A program made the position numbers and the translations under genes. A DNA stretch of 64,000 bases, from the NCBI GenBank assembly GCA_036267355.1, contig DATAWG010000036.1, positions 1 to 64,000 on the forward strand, written 5' to 3'. Under the pieces are notes generated by a model. The model did not search any database. It saw only the letters and a list, made by a program, of their open reading frames with translations, and was not told where the DNA came from. Source of the stretch: Pirellulales bacterium. Its GTDB lineage: Bacteria; Planctomycetota; Planctomycetia; Pirellulales; DATAWG01. How positions within the stretch are numbered: the stretch's first letter is position 1; each line of letters opens with the position of its first letter. Positions 34,083 through 42,613 of the stretch are shown piece after piece.

Positions 34083-35072
34083 TCATGCGGCGTCGGTGGA
34101 GTGGGGACGGGCGTTTTTCGCGGGCCAGCTTGGGGGCACGACCAGCGTCAGCCGGTTCGGTTCGATCTGCACGTCGAGCGGCAAAAACCCGCTGGCGTCG
34201 CCATCGAGTTCGTAGGGCACCACGCCATCCGATTCGATCCGCAGCCGCCGCACCCGGCGGACCGTGCAGTCGGGCAATTGGCGATGCTGCTGCAACAGCA
34301 AATTCCCTAAATACCAAAGTCCATGAAACAACGAACCCCGCCGAAATGTGCACAGATCCAATTGTCCATCGTCGGCCTGCGCTTCGGGAACAAACCGCAG
34401 CCCCAGAGCATAGCGCGGAACATTCACGATAAAGGCAAAACGGGCATCGATCGTCGTCCAGTTGCCAACGGCCGCCGATCCGGCCCCGCCGGGATTAGCC
34501 AATTCGTAGCTGATCCGCATCTCGGGATATTCATAACTACGGATCGATTCCCAGATGGGTTTTAAATAATTCAGCCGGGTGATGTGGCCGTCGCGTTCCA
34601 GATGCACGCGGCGGACGACTTCGGCATCGAACCCGCAGCCGATCATGATCGCAAACAGGCGGCCCGAGGCATTGCCCACATCGTGTTGGATGGTCGTGCC
34701 GGCGGCGATCACCTCGGCTAGTTCTTCCGGCTCCCGGGGCATATCGAGGTAGCGAGCCAGCAGATTTTCAGTGCCCAGCGGGAACAGGGCGATGGGAATG
34801 CCCGACGCGGTGCGGTTGAGAGTTTCGGCGGCCGTGCCGTCGCCCCCGGCGGAAACCACGGCCCGCAACCGGCCCGCCTGCTGCAATTCGTCGGCGTGCT
34901 GACCGATTTCCGAGCGGTCGGTAACCAGCCGGCCCTTCAGCCGCCAGCGGGCGAGCGCCGCCACCAATCGGTCGAGCCGATGATGGGCCGGCCCGGCGCC
35001 GGCTTTGGGATTGGTGAGGATCAGCACCTGATCGGCGTCGGGCGGAAAACGGGTTGGCTGGCCGGAATTCAT
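34083..35072 (-). CDS. Diacylglycerol/sphingosine-type lipid kinase
   Basis: A 329-residue protein of the DAGK catalytic family, using ATP to phosphorylate a lipid alcohol. VLILTNPKAGAG, the nucleotide motif VVSAGGDGTAAETLN, FPLGTENLLARYL, a GCGFDAEVVRR loop, and the C-terminal ESDGVVPYELDGDA strand (YegS-like) are present. The lipid substrate is unknown; such enzymes feed phospholipid recycling. The start is the ATG at 35070-35072; the open frame reaches 35249 through repeats. Confidence 0.88.
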   Translation of the reverse strand: MNSGQPTRFPPDADQVLILTNPKAGAGPAHHRLDRLVAALARWRLKGRLVTDRSEIGQHADELQQAGRLRAVVSAGGDGTAAETLNRTASGIPIALFPLGTENLLARYLDMPREPEELAEVIAAGTTIQHDVGNASGRLFAIMIGCGFDAEVVRRVHLERDGHITRLNYLKPIWESIRSYEYPEMRISYELANPGGAGSAAVGNWTTIDARFAFIVNVPRYALGLRFVPEAQADDGQLDLCTFRRGSLFHGLWYLGNLLLQQHRQLPDCTVRRVRRLRIESDGVVPYELDGDASGFLPLDVQIEPNRLTLVVPPSWPAKNARPHSTDAA

Positions 35073-35157
35073 CTCGCTCGGATCCTTCTGAGTCGATCGG
35101 GTTAGCGTCTTACAGTTCGATTTTTCTGCAAAATGTCGCGACGTTTTAAAATCCTGC

Positions 35158-35798
35158 GCGTGTGCCACTGGCTCTGCCAGTGTCTTTGTTGAGGAACATG
35201 TCAAAAACGCAGTTCGCACGGGCAGAGCCGGTGGCACGCGAGCGTACACCGTCCGCCTTTTCCTTTCGCCCCATTTTGAGACGAAATTGATGGCATCGGA
35301 AGCGCGTCCCCCTGGAAACTCCGGTTGCTCGATTCTGCAATGCAGAATTCGCCAATCTGTAGCGAACTGAGGCTGCGACGGAAAGGTCGATTTCGGGCAA
35401 TGCAGCGGTGCAATCCTATGCCATAAGTCGTTTCATGACAATCATCTTTGAACGAAGTTATTTGTCTTTGTTTGAAGCTGAATCGATTCGGCACGGTCGT
35501 TGCAATAGCGACGATGCAACTTTTCGGCCGACCGCATTCGTGGCCGGCCCAATGGATAGGTTTCGATGGGCGGATTCTGCTGTTGCGATTGCGGATAGCA
35601 GATTTAGTTCGCTGGCCCGCGGGGTCTCTGACGACAACTTTCGCAGGATGGTAGCCTTGCCCCTGGCCATCCCGCAAAGCCAACGTGGAGTTGGCACGTC
35701 AGGGACCCCGATTTTTTTTTGCGCGAACGCGCGAAACCGCAAGCGAGCTTGTCTATCGATGAAGATGGAATTTCTTTGCGGTCGCTCGGGCAAAAATT
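35158..35798. other. Gap without a gene
   Basis: Between the lipid kinase and the PEP-CTERM gene I see a GTGCCACTGG-type repeat pair (35158-35240), a GCCAAC-N5-GTTGGC hairpin (35679-35695) with a T9 tract 16 bases later (35712-35720), and one arm of the CGAAACCGCAAGCGAG family (35739-35755). Open frames here have repeat-like or random composition. I see no gene. Confidence 0.5.
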
Positions 35799-37377
35799 CT
35801 ATGCCCGGCGCCGGTGAATCGCTGCGCCGCACAAGGCCAAAGCGCCGCAAGCCGCAAGAACCAAGCCGGAAGGCTCGGGCACAACCGCGAATTGACTGTT
35901 ATGGTTGACGACGGCCCAAACGTCGTGGTCGTAGACATCGACACCGTAGCTGCCGAGAAAATTTCCGATGTTGGCGTCGGTAATATCGTGCTCGGAAGCA
36001 AAGGTTGCCCAAGAACTCTGCACGTCTAAATACACGTCGCCGGGCAGGCCGGCGCCGAAATCACCGGTCGTGGAATTTTGCCACAATCCGTTGCTAGGGT
36101 TCAACCAAGCAAGATAAATCCGACCTTCGGCAGCCAACTGGCTCTCATTTCCACCCAAGGTGGCCGTGCTATACCGCAGTTGCAGCGCGAACGGATCGGT
36201 TTGCACATTGCTGCCGCTTGCATCACGACCGTTCCGGCGTTAATCAGCAGCCCGTCTCCGAGCGCTGCGACGGATTCCCTGAAGGTGCCGCTGAAGAAGA
36301 GTGTGCCGGTCCCATCTTTACTGAGCGCTCCCTCTCCCGTGACCGCTCCCGAGTAGGTTCCATTTGATGACTGCTGGAAATCGACCCCAGAAGAGATGCT
36401 TGTCAAATTAATATTGCCTTGCAGCGAATTCGTATTGCCGATGATCGTGGCGTAGCTATCGAGCGTCGTCCCGCCGGAGTATGAGTTCGAGCCCGAAAGT
36501 TCGATCAATCCCGAAGCGGTTAGGCCTCCGGGCCCGCTGAAACTGCCGGAGAAGGTGACAACGTCATATTCGGCCGCCTCTGAAATGAACGTCGCCCCGC
36601 CTGAAGATATCGTGCTTCTTGCGGGATCGTAATACTGCCCGATGGCGTCGGATTCACGGAAAGGACGCCGTTATTGAAATTGAGCGGGGTCGACGCGGAA
36701 CTGAGGGACGCGGCGCCGGTTATACCGATCAAGCCGCCGTCGGCATTGGTCGAGCCCATGTATGAGTTGTTGCCGTACAGGCCGAACGCACCGGAAGTGA
36801 TCGTAATATTGCCGTTTCCGCTGAGATTACCCTCGAGCGCTCCGCCCGAGATTCCGCCCACGGGAAGATTGAAGCCATTTAGATTGACGGTGTTGGTAAT
36901 TTCGAGGCCGCCAATTTCCGATTCGTTCGAGGATGTCCACGTTTGCGATGCCCCCAGCACGATCGGCGTCGCGACGGTTTGCACGTTGAGGTTCGTCGGG
37001 CCGACCGAAATCCCCCCGGTGCCCACGGTAAGCTGATTCCCGCCGACCGTGAACGACGGCGTGGAATTGGCAAAGCTGATTGAATCCACGCTCCACGGCG
37101 TGTCGACGTTCGGCGAAAGCTGCGTCGAGCCCGAGAAGGTGAGATCGGCCGTGCCGTTGTTCGCCGGAACGACGGCGGTGGACCAGTTTGCGGCCGTCGA
37201 GAAGTTGCTGTTCGCGCCCAGCCCGACCCACGTTTGAGCCAAATCGGCCAATGTCACCGAGGGCGCGACGCCGCCGATCAGGAGCGAGACCATCGCCAGC
37301 GCGACGCGAAATCGGCCCAAAGCTCGAAAAGAACAGTGAGACAACTCGGCTGGCGGCTTCGATATCCTTTGATTCAT
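35799..37377 (-). pseudogene. PEP-CTERM autotransporter-repeat protein, split by two frameshifts
   Basis: Three frames together read as one exported protein of about 526 residues: signal peptide (RVALAMVSLLIGGVAPSVTLA), autotransporter-associated repeats (GNNSYMGSTNADGG, GSNSYSGGTTLDSYA), and a C-terminal VVPEPSGLVLAACGALAL-RRR PEP-CTERM tail (VPEP, one helix, arginines). Frame 1 covers 37377-36620; at about 36618-36626 one base is lost (CCGCAAGAAGCACG would read PQGST with one extra G). Frame 2 runs to about 36222, where another G is missing (GTCGTGATGCAAGC should be VVDAS). The same one-base loss twice suggests either recent inactivation or assembly error. PEP-CTERM proteins are sorted to the outer surface. 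Confidence 0.8.
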
Positions 37378-37624
37378 TAGCGACTCCTGCGACCTCGATG
37401 AGTCCGCGCGAACGCAGCGGACGATTCAGCAATGGGGCCTGGGGTTCCCCCCAGAACCGGTGGCTAGCGACCGTCAGCCTAACAATCGCGTAGGAAGATC
37501 GCAACGATTATTTCAAGATCGATTTTTTCGCGAGATCTGAGCGTTCTCAACGCGAAAAGAGGTGGGGGGCGCAGTGCAGATTTCTTCACCCCCCGCCCGA
37601 CGAACGCTGGCGGCAATTCGCGAC

Positions 37625-40033
37625 CTAAGGCTTCGCCAGCATCAGCGGGCTGTGGATGACCAAGAAATTTTTTTGGCCCGCGCCGGCTGCAAACGCCACC
37701 GTCACGCTGCGCCGCGGCCCGGTTCCGCTGGCCACAAGGATTTTCCCCAGGCCGTATTCGGGATGCTGGACAAGCAGGCCGGCGACAAATTCGTCGGGAG
37801 CCGTCTGCCGGCGCACGGCGGCTTGCCCCGCGCCGGCCGCGCTCTGCGGCTCGGCCAGCGCCGCGGCCGTCGTGAGCTTCGGACGCGGCGGATCGACCGT
37901 CGCGGCATCCCGTGCCGGTTCGCCCCGTTCGTCCGCTCGAGGATGCAACTCGCGTGCGGTTTCGCGCGTCGTCGAATTGCTCATCGATCGGCTCAACCGC
38001 TCCAACTCGACAGGATCGAAATCGATTGACTCGCGTATCGCCGCCTCTTGCATCGCCGCTAGCCGCTCCAGTCCTTCCGGGCTTAGTTGCGGGCGAACGT
38101 GTTCGGCGAATAGCCGCTCCGTCATTTCCAATTCCTCGTGCGGCAGTTCCATCAGAAACTGGCTCGGAACCGCATAGCGGCTCTGGCCGCGAAACTCCCG
38201 CTGCCGAGCCAAGCTGAGCTGCAGTTCCTCCCGGGCTCGGGTGATGGCGACGAACAATAGCCGCCGCTCCTCTTCCAAGGCTGCTCCGTCTTCCTTGCTG
38301 CGTTCGTGGGGCAACAGGCCCTCTTCGACCGCGATCACGAACACGACCGGAAATTCGAGCCCCTTCGCCGCGTGCATTGTCATCAGCGTCACGCGGTCGT
38401 CGTCCACCTCCCAGGCGTCGGTGTCGTTCACCAGGCAGGCTTGCTCCAAAAAGCTTTCGAGCTGATCGAGCCCCGGATTGCGCTCGTCGAATTCGCGGGC
38501 GGCGGTCAAAAGTTCTTCGACATTCGCCAGCCGTTCCTGATCGTCGGCATCGTCGGATTCGCTGAGCATCGCGCGATAGCCGGTTTCATCGAGCACGGCG
38601 GCGATGATCTCTTCCACCGGCCCGGAGCGGGCGAGCGACAGGCGATCGACGATGGCGACGAATTTTGCCACGGCCACTGCCGCCCGCTTCGTCAGCCCTT
38701 CGATCAGCCCAGCCTCCCGGGCCGCGTCGAGCATGCTCTTGCCGCGCCGCGAGCCGTATTCGGCGATGCGGCCCACCGTGGATTTGCCGATGCCGCGGGC
38801 CGGGGTGTTGATGATCCGCGTCAGGGCCACGCGATCGCGCGGATTGTTGAGCAAATGCAAATACGCCAACACATCCTTGATTTCTTTGCGTTGGTAGAAC
38901 TCGAGCCCGTTGACCATCTGATACGGAACCGCATATTCGCGCAGGGCGAATTCGAGATTGCGCGACAGGGCGTTGGTGCGGTAGAAGATCGCGAAATCAC
39001 GCGGCCGCCGCCGGCCGGCTTGCACCTCGGTGGCAATCCGAGCGGCGATCGAATCGGCCTCGACGCGGTTGTTCAAATACTTCACCAGCCGGACCTGCGA
39101 ACCCTCTTCGTTCTCCGTGAACAGGCTCTTTGGCTTGCGGCGGCGATTGTGGCAGATCAGTTGATCGGCCACGCGCAGGATCCGCTGCGTGCTGCGATAG
39201 TTCTGCTCCAGCCGCACCACCTGCACGCTCGGAAAATCTTTCTCGAACTCCATGATATTGTTCAAATTCGCCCCGCGCCAGCCGTAAATCGATTGATCCG
39301 GATCGCCCGTCACGGCCAGATTCGGTTGATCGACCGACAATGCCCGAACGATCGCATACTGCGCCAAATTCGTGTCTTGATATTCGTCGACCATGATGAA
39401 GCGGTAGCGGCCATCGAGCGTGCGGCGGAGCTCGGGATTCTCGGTCAACAGCGTCACGACGTGCAGCAGCAAGTCGTCGAAATCAACGGCCGAATCGGCC
39501 ATCAAGCGGGCCTGATAGGCCGGATAAACCCGGGCCACGATCTTGCCGATCGCGCTGCCGGCTTGCGGCTCGTAGCGATCGGGGGGGATCAGATGGTTCT
39601 TGGCCCAACTGATGGCTGCCTGCAGCCGCTCCGGCGTGACGTGCGTCAGATCGACGCCAAGTTCTTCCACGACATCGCGCAACACTTTGCGGCTATCGTC
39701 GGTGTCGTAGATCGTGAAATTCTCGCCCAGGCCGACCGAAGGAGCATATTGCCGCAAGAGCCGGGCGCAGAAGCGGTGGAAGGTGCTCATCCACACCTTC
39801 GCATGCGGCGCGAGTTCGGTCAGGCGGCGGCGCATTTCGTCGGCCGCTTTGTTGGTGAACGTGAGGGCGAGAATCTGATAATCCGGCACGCCTTGGGCCA
39901 GCAGATGCGCGATCCGATGCGTGATGACGCGCGTCTTCCCGCTCCCCGGCCCGGCGAGAATCAACAGCGGCCCCTCGACATGCACCACCGCCTCCCGCTG
40001 CGGCGGATTCAGATTTTCCAATAGATGATCCAA
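37625..40033 (-). CDS. pcrA: UvrD/PcrA-type superfamily 1 DNA helicase
   Basis: An 802-residue 3'-5' helicase for repair and replication restart. Walker A GPGSGKTRV, TFTNKAADEM, the DEYQD box, GDPDQSIYGWRGA, VRLEQNYRSTQ, and VTLMTMHAAKGLEFPVVF with LLFVAITRARE are all intact. The C-terminal linker (about 670-760) is Pro/Ala/Arg-rich and contains the stretch TRETAREL, which is encoded by the AAACCGCAAGCGA-type intergenic repeat (37949-37968), followed by a Tudor-like tail (VQHPEYGLGKILVA). The start is TTG at 40031-40033 with GGAGGAG about ten bases upstream. Confidence 0.95.
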   Translation of the reverse strand: MDHLLENLNPPQREAVVHVEGPLLILAGPGSGKTRVITHRIAHLLAQGVPDYQILALTFTNKAADEMRRRLTELAPHAKVWMSTFHRFCARLLRQYAPSVGLGENFTIYDTDDSRKVLRDVVEELGVDLTHVTPERLQAAISWAKNHLIPPDRYEPQAGSAIGKIVARVYPAYQARLMADSAVDFDDLLLHVVTLLTENPELRRTLDGRYRFIMVDEYQDTNLAQYAIVRALSVDQPNLAVTGDPDQSIYGWRGANLNNIMEFEKDFPSVQVVRLEQNYRSTQRILRVADQLICHNRRRKPKSLFTENEEGSQVRLVKYLNNRVEADSIAARIATEVQAGRRRPRDFAIFYRTNALSRNLEFALREYAVPYQMVNGLEFYQRKEIKDVLAYLHLLNNPRDRVALTRIINTPARGIGKSTVGRIAEYGSRRGKSMLDAAREAGLIEGLTKRAAVAVAKFVAIVDRLSLARSGPVEEIIAAVLDETGYRAMLSESDDADDQERLANVEELLTAAREFDERNPGLDQLESFLEQACLVNDTDAWEVDDDRVTLMTMHAAKGLEFPVVFVIAVEEGLLPHERSKEDGAALEEERRLLFVAITRAREELQLSLARQREFRGQSRYAVPSQFLMELPHEELEMTERLFAEHVRPQLSPEGLERLAAMQEAAIRESIDFDPVELERLSRSMSNSTTRETARELHPRADERGEPARDAATVDPPRPKLTTAAALAEPQSAAGAGQAAVRRQTAPDEFVAGLLVQHPEYGLGKILVASGTGPRRSVTVAFAAGAGQKNFLVIHSPLMLAKP

Positions 40034-40188
40034 GGCGTTCGGCTCCTCCGTGCGGTCGCGCGGGCATGTTGCCGCGGAATTCGGTGAATTCCAATGGACG
40101 GCGGCAGCGGCTAGATTTTCACGAATCCAGCGATGCGTGAAACCATGAATTATACGGAGCTGCCGTCCCGAGGGTCAGGCCTCAAAGA

Positions 40189-41160
40189 TCAGGTTACCGG
40201 AGCCGAAGCATGGCCGCCGCGACGTTCGGCGCGAGCGTCTTTTCCTTCCTCGCCTCTCGTCCCTCGCACCTCGCCCCTTTGCACTTCCTCGGCCAGCGCC
40301 GCGTAGTCTTCAGCGCCGTGCGAATCGGGGGCGTATTGGAAGATTGATTGGCCGAAGCTGGGGGCTTCGGCGAGGCGGATGTTGCGGCGGATACGGGTTG
40401 AAAACAGGCGCACGTCGGCCCATGGCGCCCGCTTGCCGCGCTGAGCTTCAAAAAACGCTTCCACGTCGCGGCCCACTTCGCCCGCCAGGCGAGTGCCCGA
40501 TTCGTACAGGCAGAACACGATCCCGCTCAGCCGCAACCGATCGTTGATTCGCCGGGCTACGAGATCGATCGTTTCCAAGAGTTTGCTCAATCCGTGCAGG
40601 GCGAGGAAATGCGGCTGAAGCGGCAAGAAAACTTCTTCCACCGCGGCCAGTGCGTTCAACGTGAGAATGCCCAGCGAAGGCGGGCAGTCGATGAGCAAAA
40701 AATCGAGCGGCGGGATGTCGTGAAAGAATGGGGACTGGCTCCGAGCAAGCGGCGGTTGGCCCCGCGGCCGCAGCTCGTCGGGAGGCGCCTGTCCCCATTC
40801 TTTTACTTCGGTGGATTGGGCGTCTTCCAGCAGCTTATCGCGCAAGACCACTTCGCGCCCCACGACGCCGACCAATTCCACTTCCGCGGCCGCCAGATCG
40901 ATATGCGAGCCGACGACCCACAGGTTGTCGCTCACCTTGCGCCGCGCTTCGGCGATCGAGGCGTTGCCGGTGAGCACATCGTAGATCGACGGCACCGCCG
41001 GATCGGGCGGCAGGCCGAGATGCAGCGTGGCGTGGGCTTGCGGATCGAGGTCCATGAGCATCACGCGATGGCCCTGCGCTGCAAGGGCGGCGCTGAGATT
41101 GACGGCCGTCGTCGTCTTGCCGACGCCCCCTTTCTGATTCAACACGGCGATCGAGCGCAT
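40189..41160 (-). CDS. parA: ParA/Soj-family ATPase carrying a repeat-derived insertion
   Basis: A 323-residue deviant-Walker ATPase for chromosome or cargo segregation. Walker A KGGVGKTT (10-17), [19 protein letters not shown] (Walker B) and [11 protein letters not shown]-type text are present. Residues 119-147 (from [13 protein letters not shown] to SQSPFFH) are encoded exactly by an 87-bp inverted-repeat element (40720-40806). Removing it joins LLEDAQSTE to [12 protein letters not shown], which reads as a normal ParA. The C-terminal tail ([20 protein letters not shown]) is also repeat-derived (40249-40280). No parB lies nearby. The ATG at 41160 has AAAGGA upstream and is preferred to 41178. 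Confidence 0.92.
   Translation of the reverse strand: MRSIAVLNQKGGVGKTTTAVNLSAALAAQGHRVMLMDLDPQAHATLHLGLPPDPAVPSIYDVLTGNASIAEARRKVSDNLWVVGSHIDLAAAEVELVGVVGREVVLRDKLLEDAQSTEVKEWGQAPPDELRPRGQPPLARSQSPFFHDIPPLDFLLIDCPPSLGILTLNALAAVEEVFLPLQPHFLALHGLSKLLETIDLVARRINDRLRLSGIVFCLYESGTRLAGEVGRDVEAFFEAQRGKRAPWADVRLFSTRIRRNIRLAEAPSFGQSIFQYAPDSHGAEDYAALAEEVQRGEVRGTRGEEGKDARAERRGGHASAPVT
40720..40806. repeat. 87-bp inverted-repeat element inserted in parA
   Basis: Arms of 23 nt: GTGAAAGAATGGGGACTGG... at 40720-40742 and its near reverse complement at 40784-40806 (20 of 23 match). The length is 29 codons exactly and the element is open in the parA frame. Its 88-bp relative is at 9869-9956. Confidence 0.88.
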
Positions 41161-41513
41161 GGCGGAAATCCTTTTCATCGCACACGGTGTTTCTCGAAAC
41201 GGAGAGACGCTGACCGAACTCGAAGCGAGCGGATTATAGGCCCCGCGAACGCAAACGTCCTAGTCCATCCGCTTCATGCGCTGGATCCGCACATCGCTGA
41301 CGCTAGCGTAGTATCTGCGACATAGCGAGCATTTATGAAACACGCCGCGCCGGCTTCTTTTCTCACCACCGAGTCACCGCGAACACCGAGATGAAAAAGC
41401 CGAGCCGAAGGGATGATGCGTTTCACCGCCCCGTCAGCGTTTTGCTCGTCCATTCGGACGCTTTCTGCTCTTCTCGGTGTTCGCTGTGGCTGTGTGGTTA
41501 GCCGCGACGCGGC
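41161..41513. other. Gap without a gene
   Basis: Between parA and thiL. The stretch contains a faint repeat pair (CCACCGAGTCACCGCGAACA and CTCGGTGTTCGCTGTGGCTG) but no convincing open frame or promoter. The plus-strand frames here are shadows of thiL. Confidence 0.5.
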
Positions 41514-42443
41514 TCAATCGAATTCGTGTTCCCAGCCGCGGGGGGCAAGCGGCGAACGGGCGCCATCGGCAGCCATCTGCCACAGGCCCGGCTCGGAGAT
41601 GAAATGGCCGATGTCGGTCAACTCAAGCGGGGCAAGCGGCTGCTCGGCAACGAGCCTGGCCGCGTCGTCCGGAGCGAGGGCTAGAATCAATTCGAAATCC
41701 TCGCCGTCGGAAAGAGCATGCTCCAATGGCGTTCTGCCTTCGACTTGCCGGCGAGACAACTCGTGCGCCGCCGGGGCGATTGGCACATGGGCCAAGTCGA
41801 TCACGGCCCCGCAACGGCTTTCCGCCGCCATGCGCGATAGATCGAGCGACAGGCCGTCGCTGGCGTCGATTCCGGCGTGCAGCCGGCAACGATCGGCCAG
41901 CACCAGCGCTTCGTCGACTCTGGGCTCGAAATCCAAATGCTTGCCCAAGATGCTGCCGCCGAACGAGCCGGTCACCAGAATCCGATCGCCGGGCTTCGCC
42001 CCGCTGCGCAACAGTGGGCCGGCCGAAGTCGTCTGGCCAATGGCCGTGGTGCTGATCACCAGCGGGCCATCCCAACTATTCGTGTCTCCGCCGGCCACCG
42101 CCACTCCGTAGCGCTCAGCAAGTTCGGCCAGCCCCTCGAACAAATCGACCGCCAACTGCCTGCCCCCGCGCCGCGGCAGCGCCACGGCCACGACCATTCC
42201 CACCGGCCGGGCCGCCATGGCCGCCAGATCGCTCAAGCTGACGGCCAGCGCCTTGCGGCCCACTCGGTGCGCGGAAACATCCGGCAACTTAAAATCGATT
42301 CCCTCGGTGAGCAGATCGACCGTCACGACGCAATCGGCTCGATCGGCCAAATGCAGAATGGCCGCATCGTCGCCGGGCCCGAGCAGCAACTGCGGATGCC
42401 GCGCGACGCGCTGGCGAAGCCAAGCGATGAAATCGGATTCCAT
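41514..42443 (-). CDS. thiL: Thiamine-monophosphate kinase
   Basis: A 309-residue enzyme phosphorylating thiamine phosphate to thiamine diphosphate, the last step of cofactor synthesis. GPGDDAAIL (ATP/Mg aspartates), VVTVDLLTEGIDF, KALAVSLSDLAAMAARP, GGDTNSWDGPLVISTTAIG, and the C-terminal DASDGLSLDL and LSDGEDFEL blocks are typical of the PurM-like ThiL fold. Length and start are normal. No thi operon is nearby. Confidence 0.95.
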   Translation of the reverse strand: MESDFIAWLRQRVARHPQLLLGPGDDAAILHLADRADCVVTVDLLTEGIDFKLPDVSAHRVGRKALAVSLSDLAAMAARPVGMVVAVALPRRGGRQLAVDLFEGLAELAERYGVAVAGGDTNSWDGPLVISTTAIGQTTSAGPLLRSGAKPGDRILVTGSFGGSILGKHLDFEPRVDEALVLADRCRLHAGIDASDGLSLDLSRMAAESRCGAVIDLAHVPIAPAAHELSRRQVEGRTPLEHALSDGEDFELILALAPDDAARLVAEQPLAPLELTDIGHFISEPGLWQMAADGARSPLAPRGWEHEFD

Positions 42444-42480
42444 GGAAGGCTAGAGGCTTGAGGCTATAGGACGCGCCGAG

Positions 42481-42565
42481 GAGCCCGCAGCGCTAGCAAG
42501 GATGGATCGCGTGCGGCCTGTTCGCAGCGCGGGCATAGCCACTTCCTTGCTGGCGCTGCGGGCTC
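42481..42565. repeat. GAGCCCGCAGCGCTAGCAAGG inverted repeat
   Basis: Near-perfect 21-bp arms (42481-42501 and 42545-42565) in the 170-base gap between thiL and the giant protein gene. TAGGACGCG/CGCGTCCTA and AGGCTATAGG/CCTACAGGCT arms nest outside it. Confidence 0.8.
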
Positions 42566-42613
42566 GTGCGAACGCGTCCTACAGGCTGTAGCCTACAGCC
42601 TGAAGCCTCCTCG

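Noticed and set aside
38306-40024. 572-residue plus-strand open frame
   Set aside because: Complete overlap with intact pcrA on the minus strand; composition is Arg/His/Gln-rich as expected of an antisense frame.
40189-41160. Plasmid-type partition locus because of parA
   Set aside because: No parB, parS or replication gene nearby, and the neighbours are chromosomal housekeeping genes.
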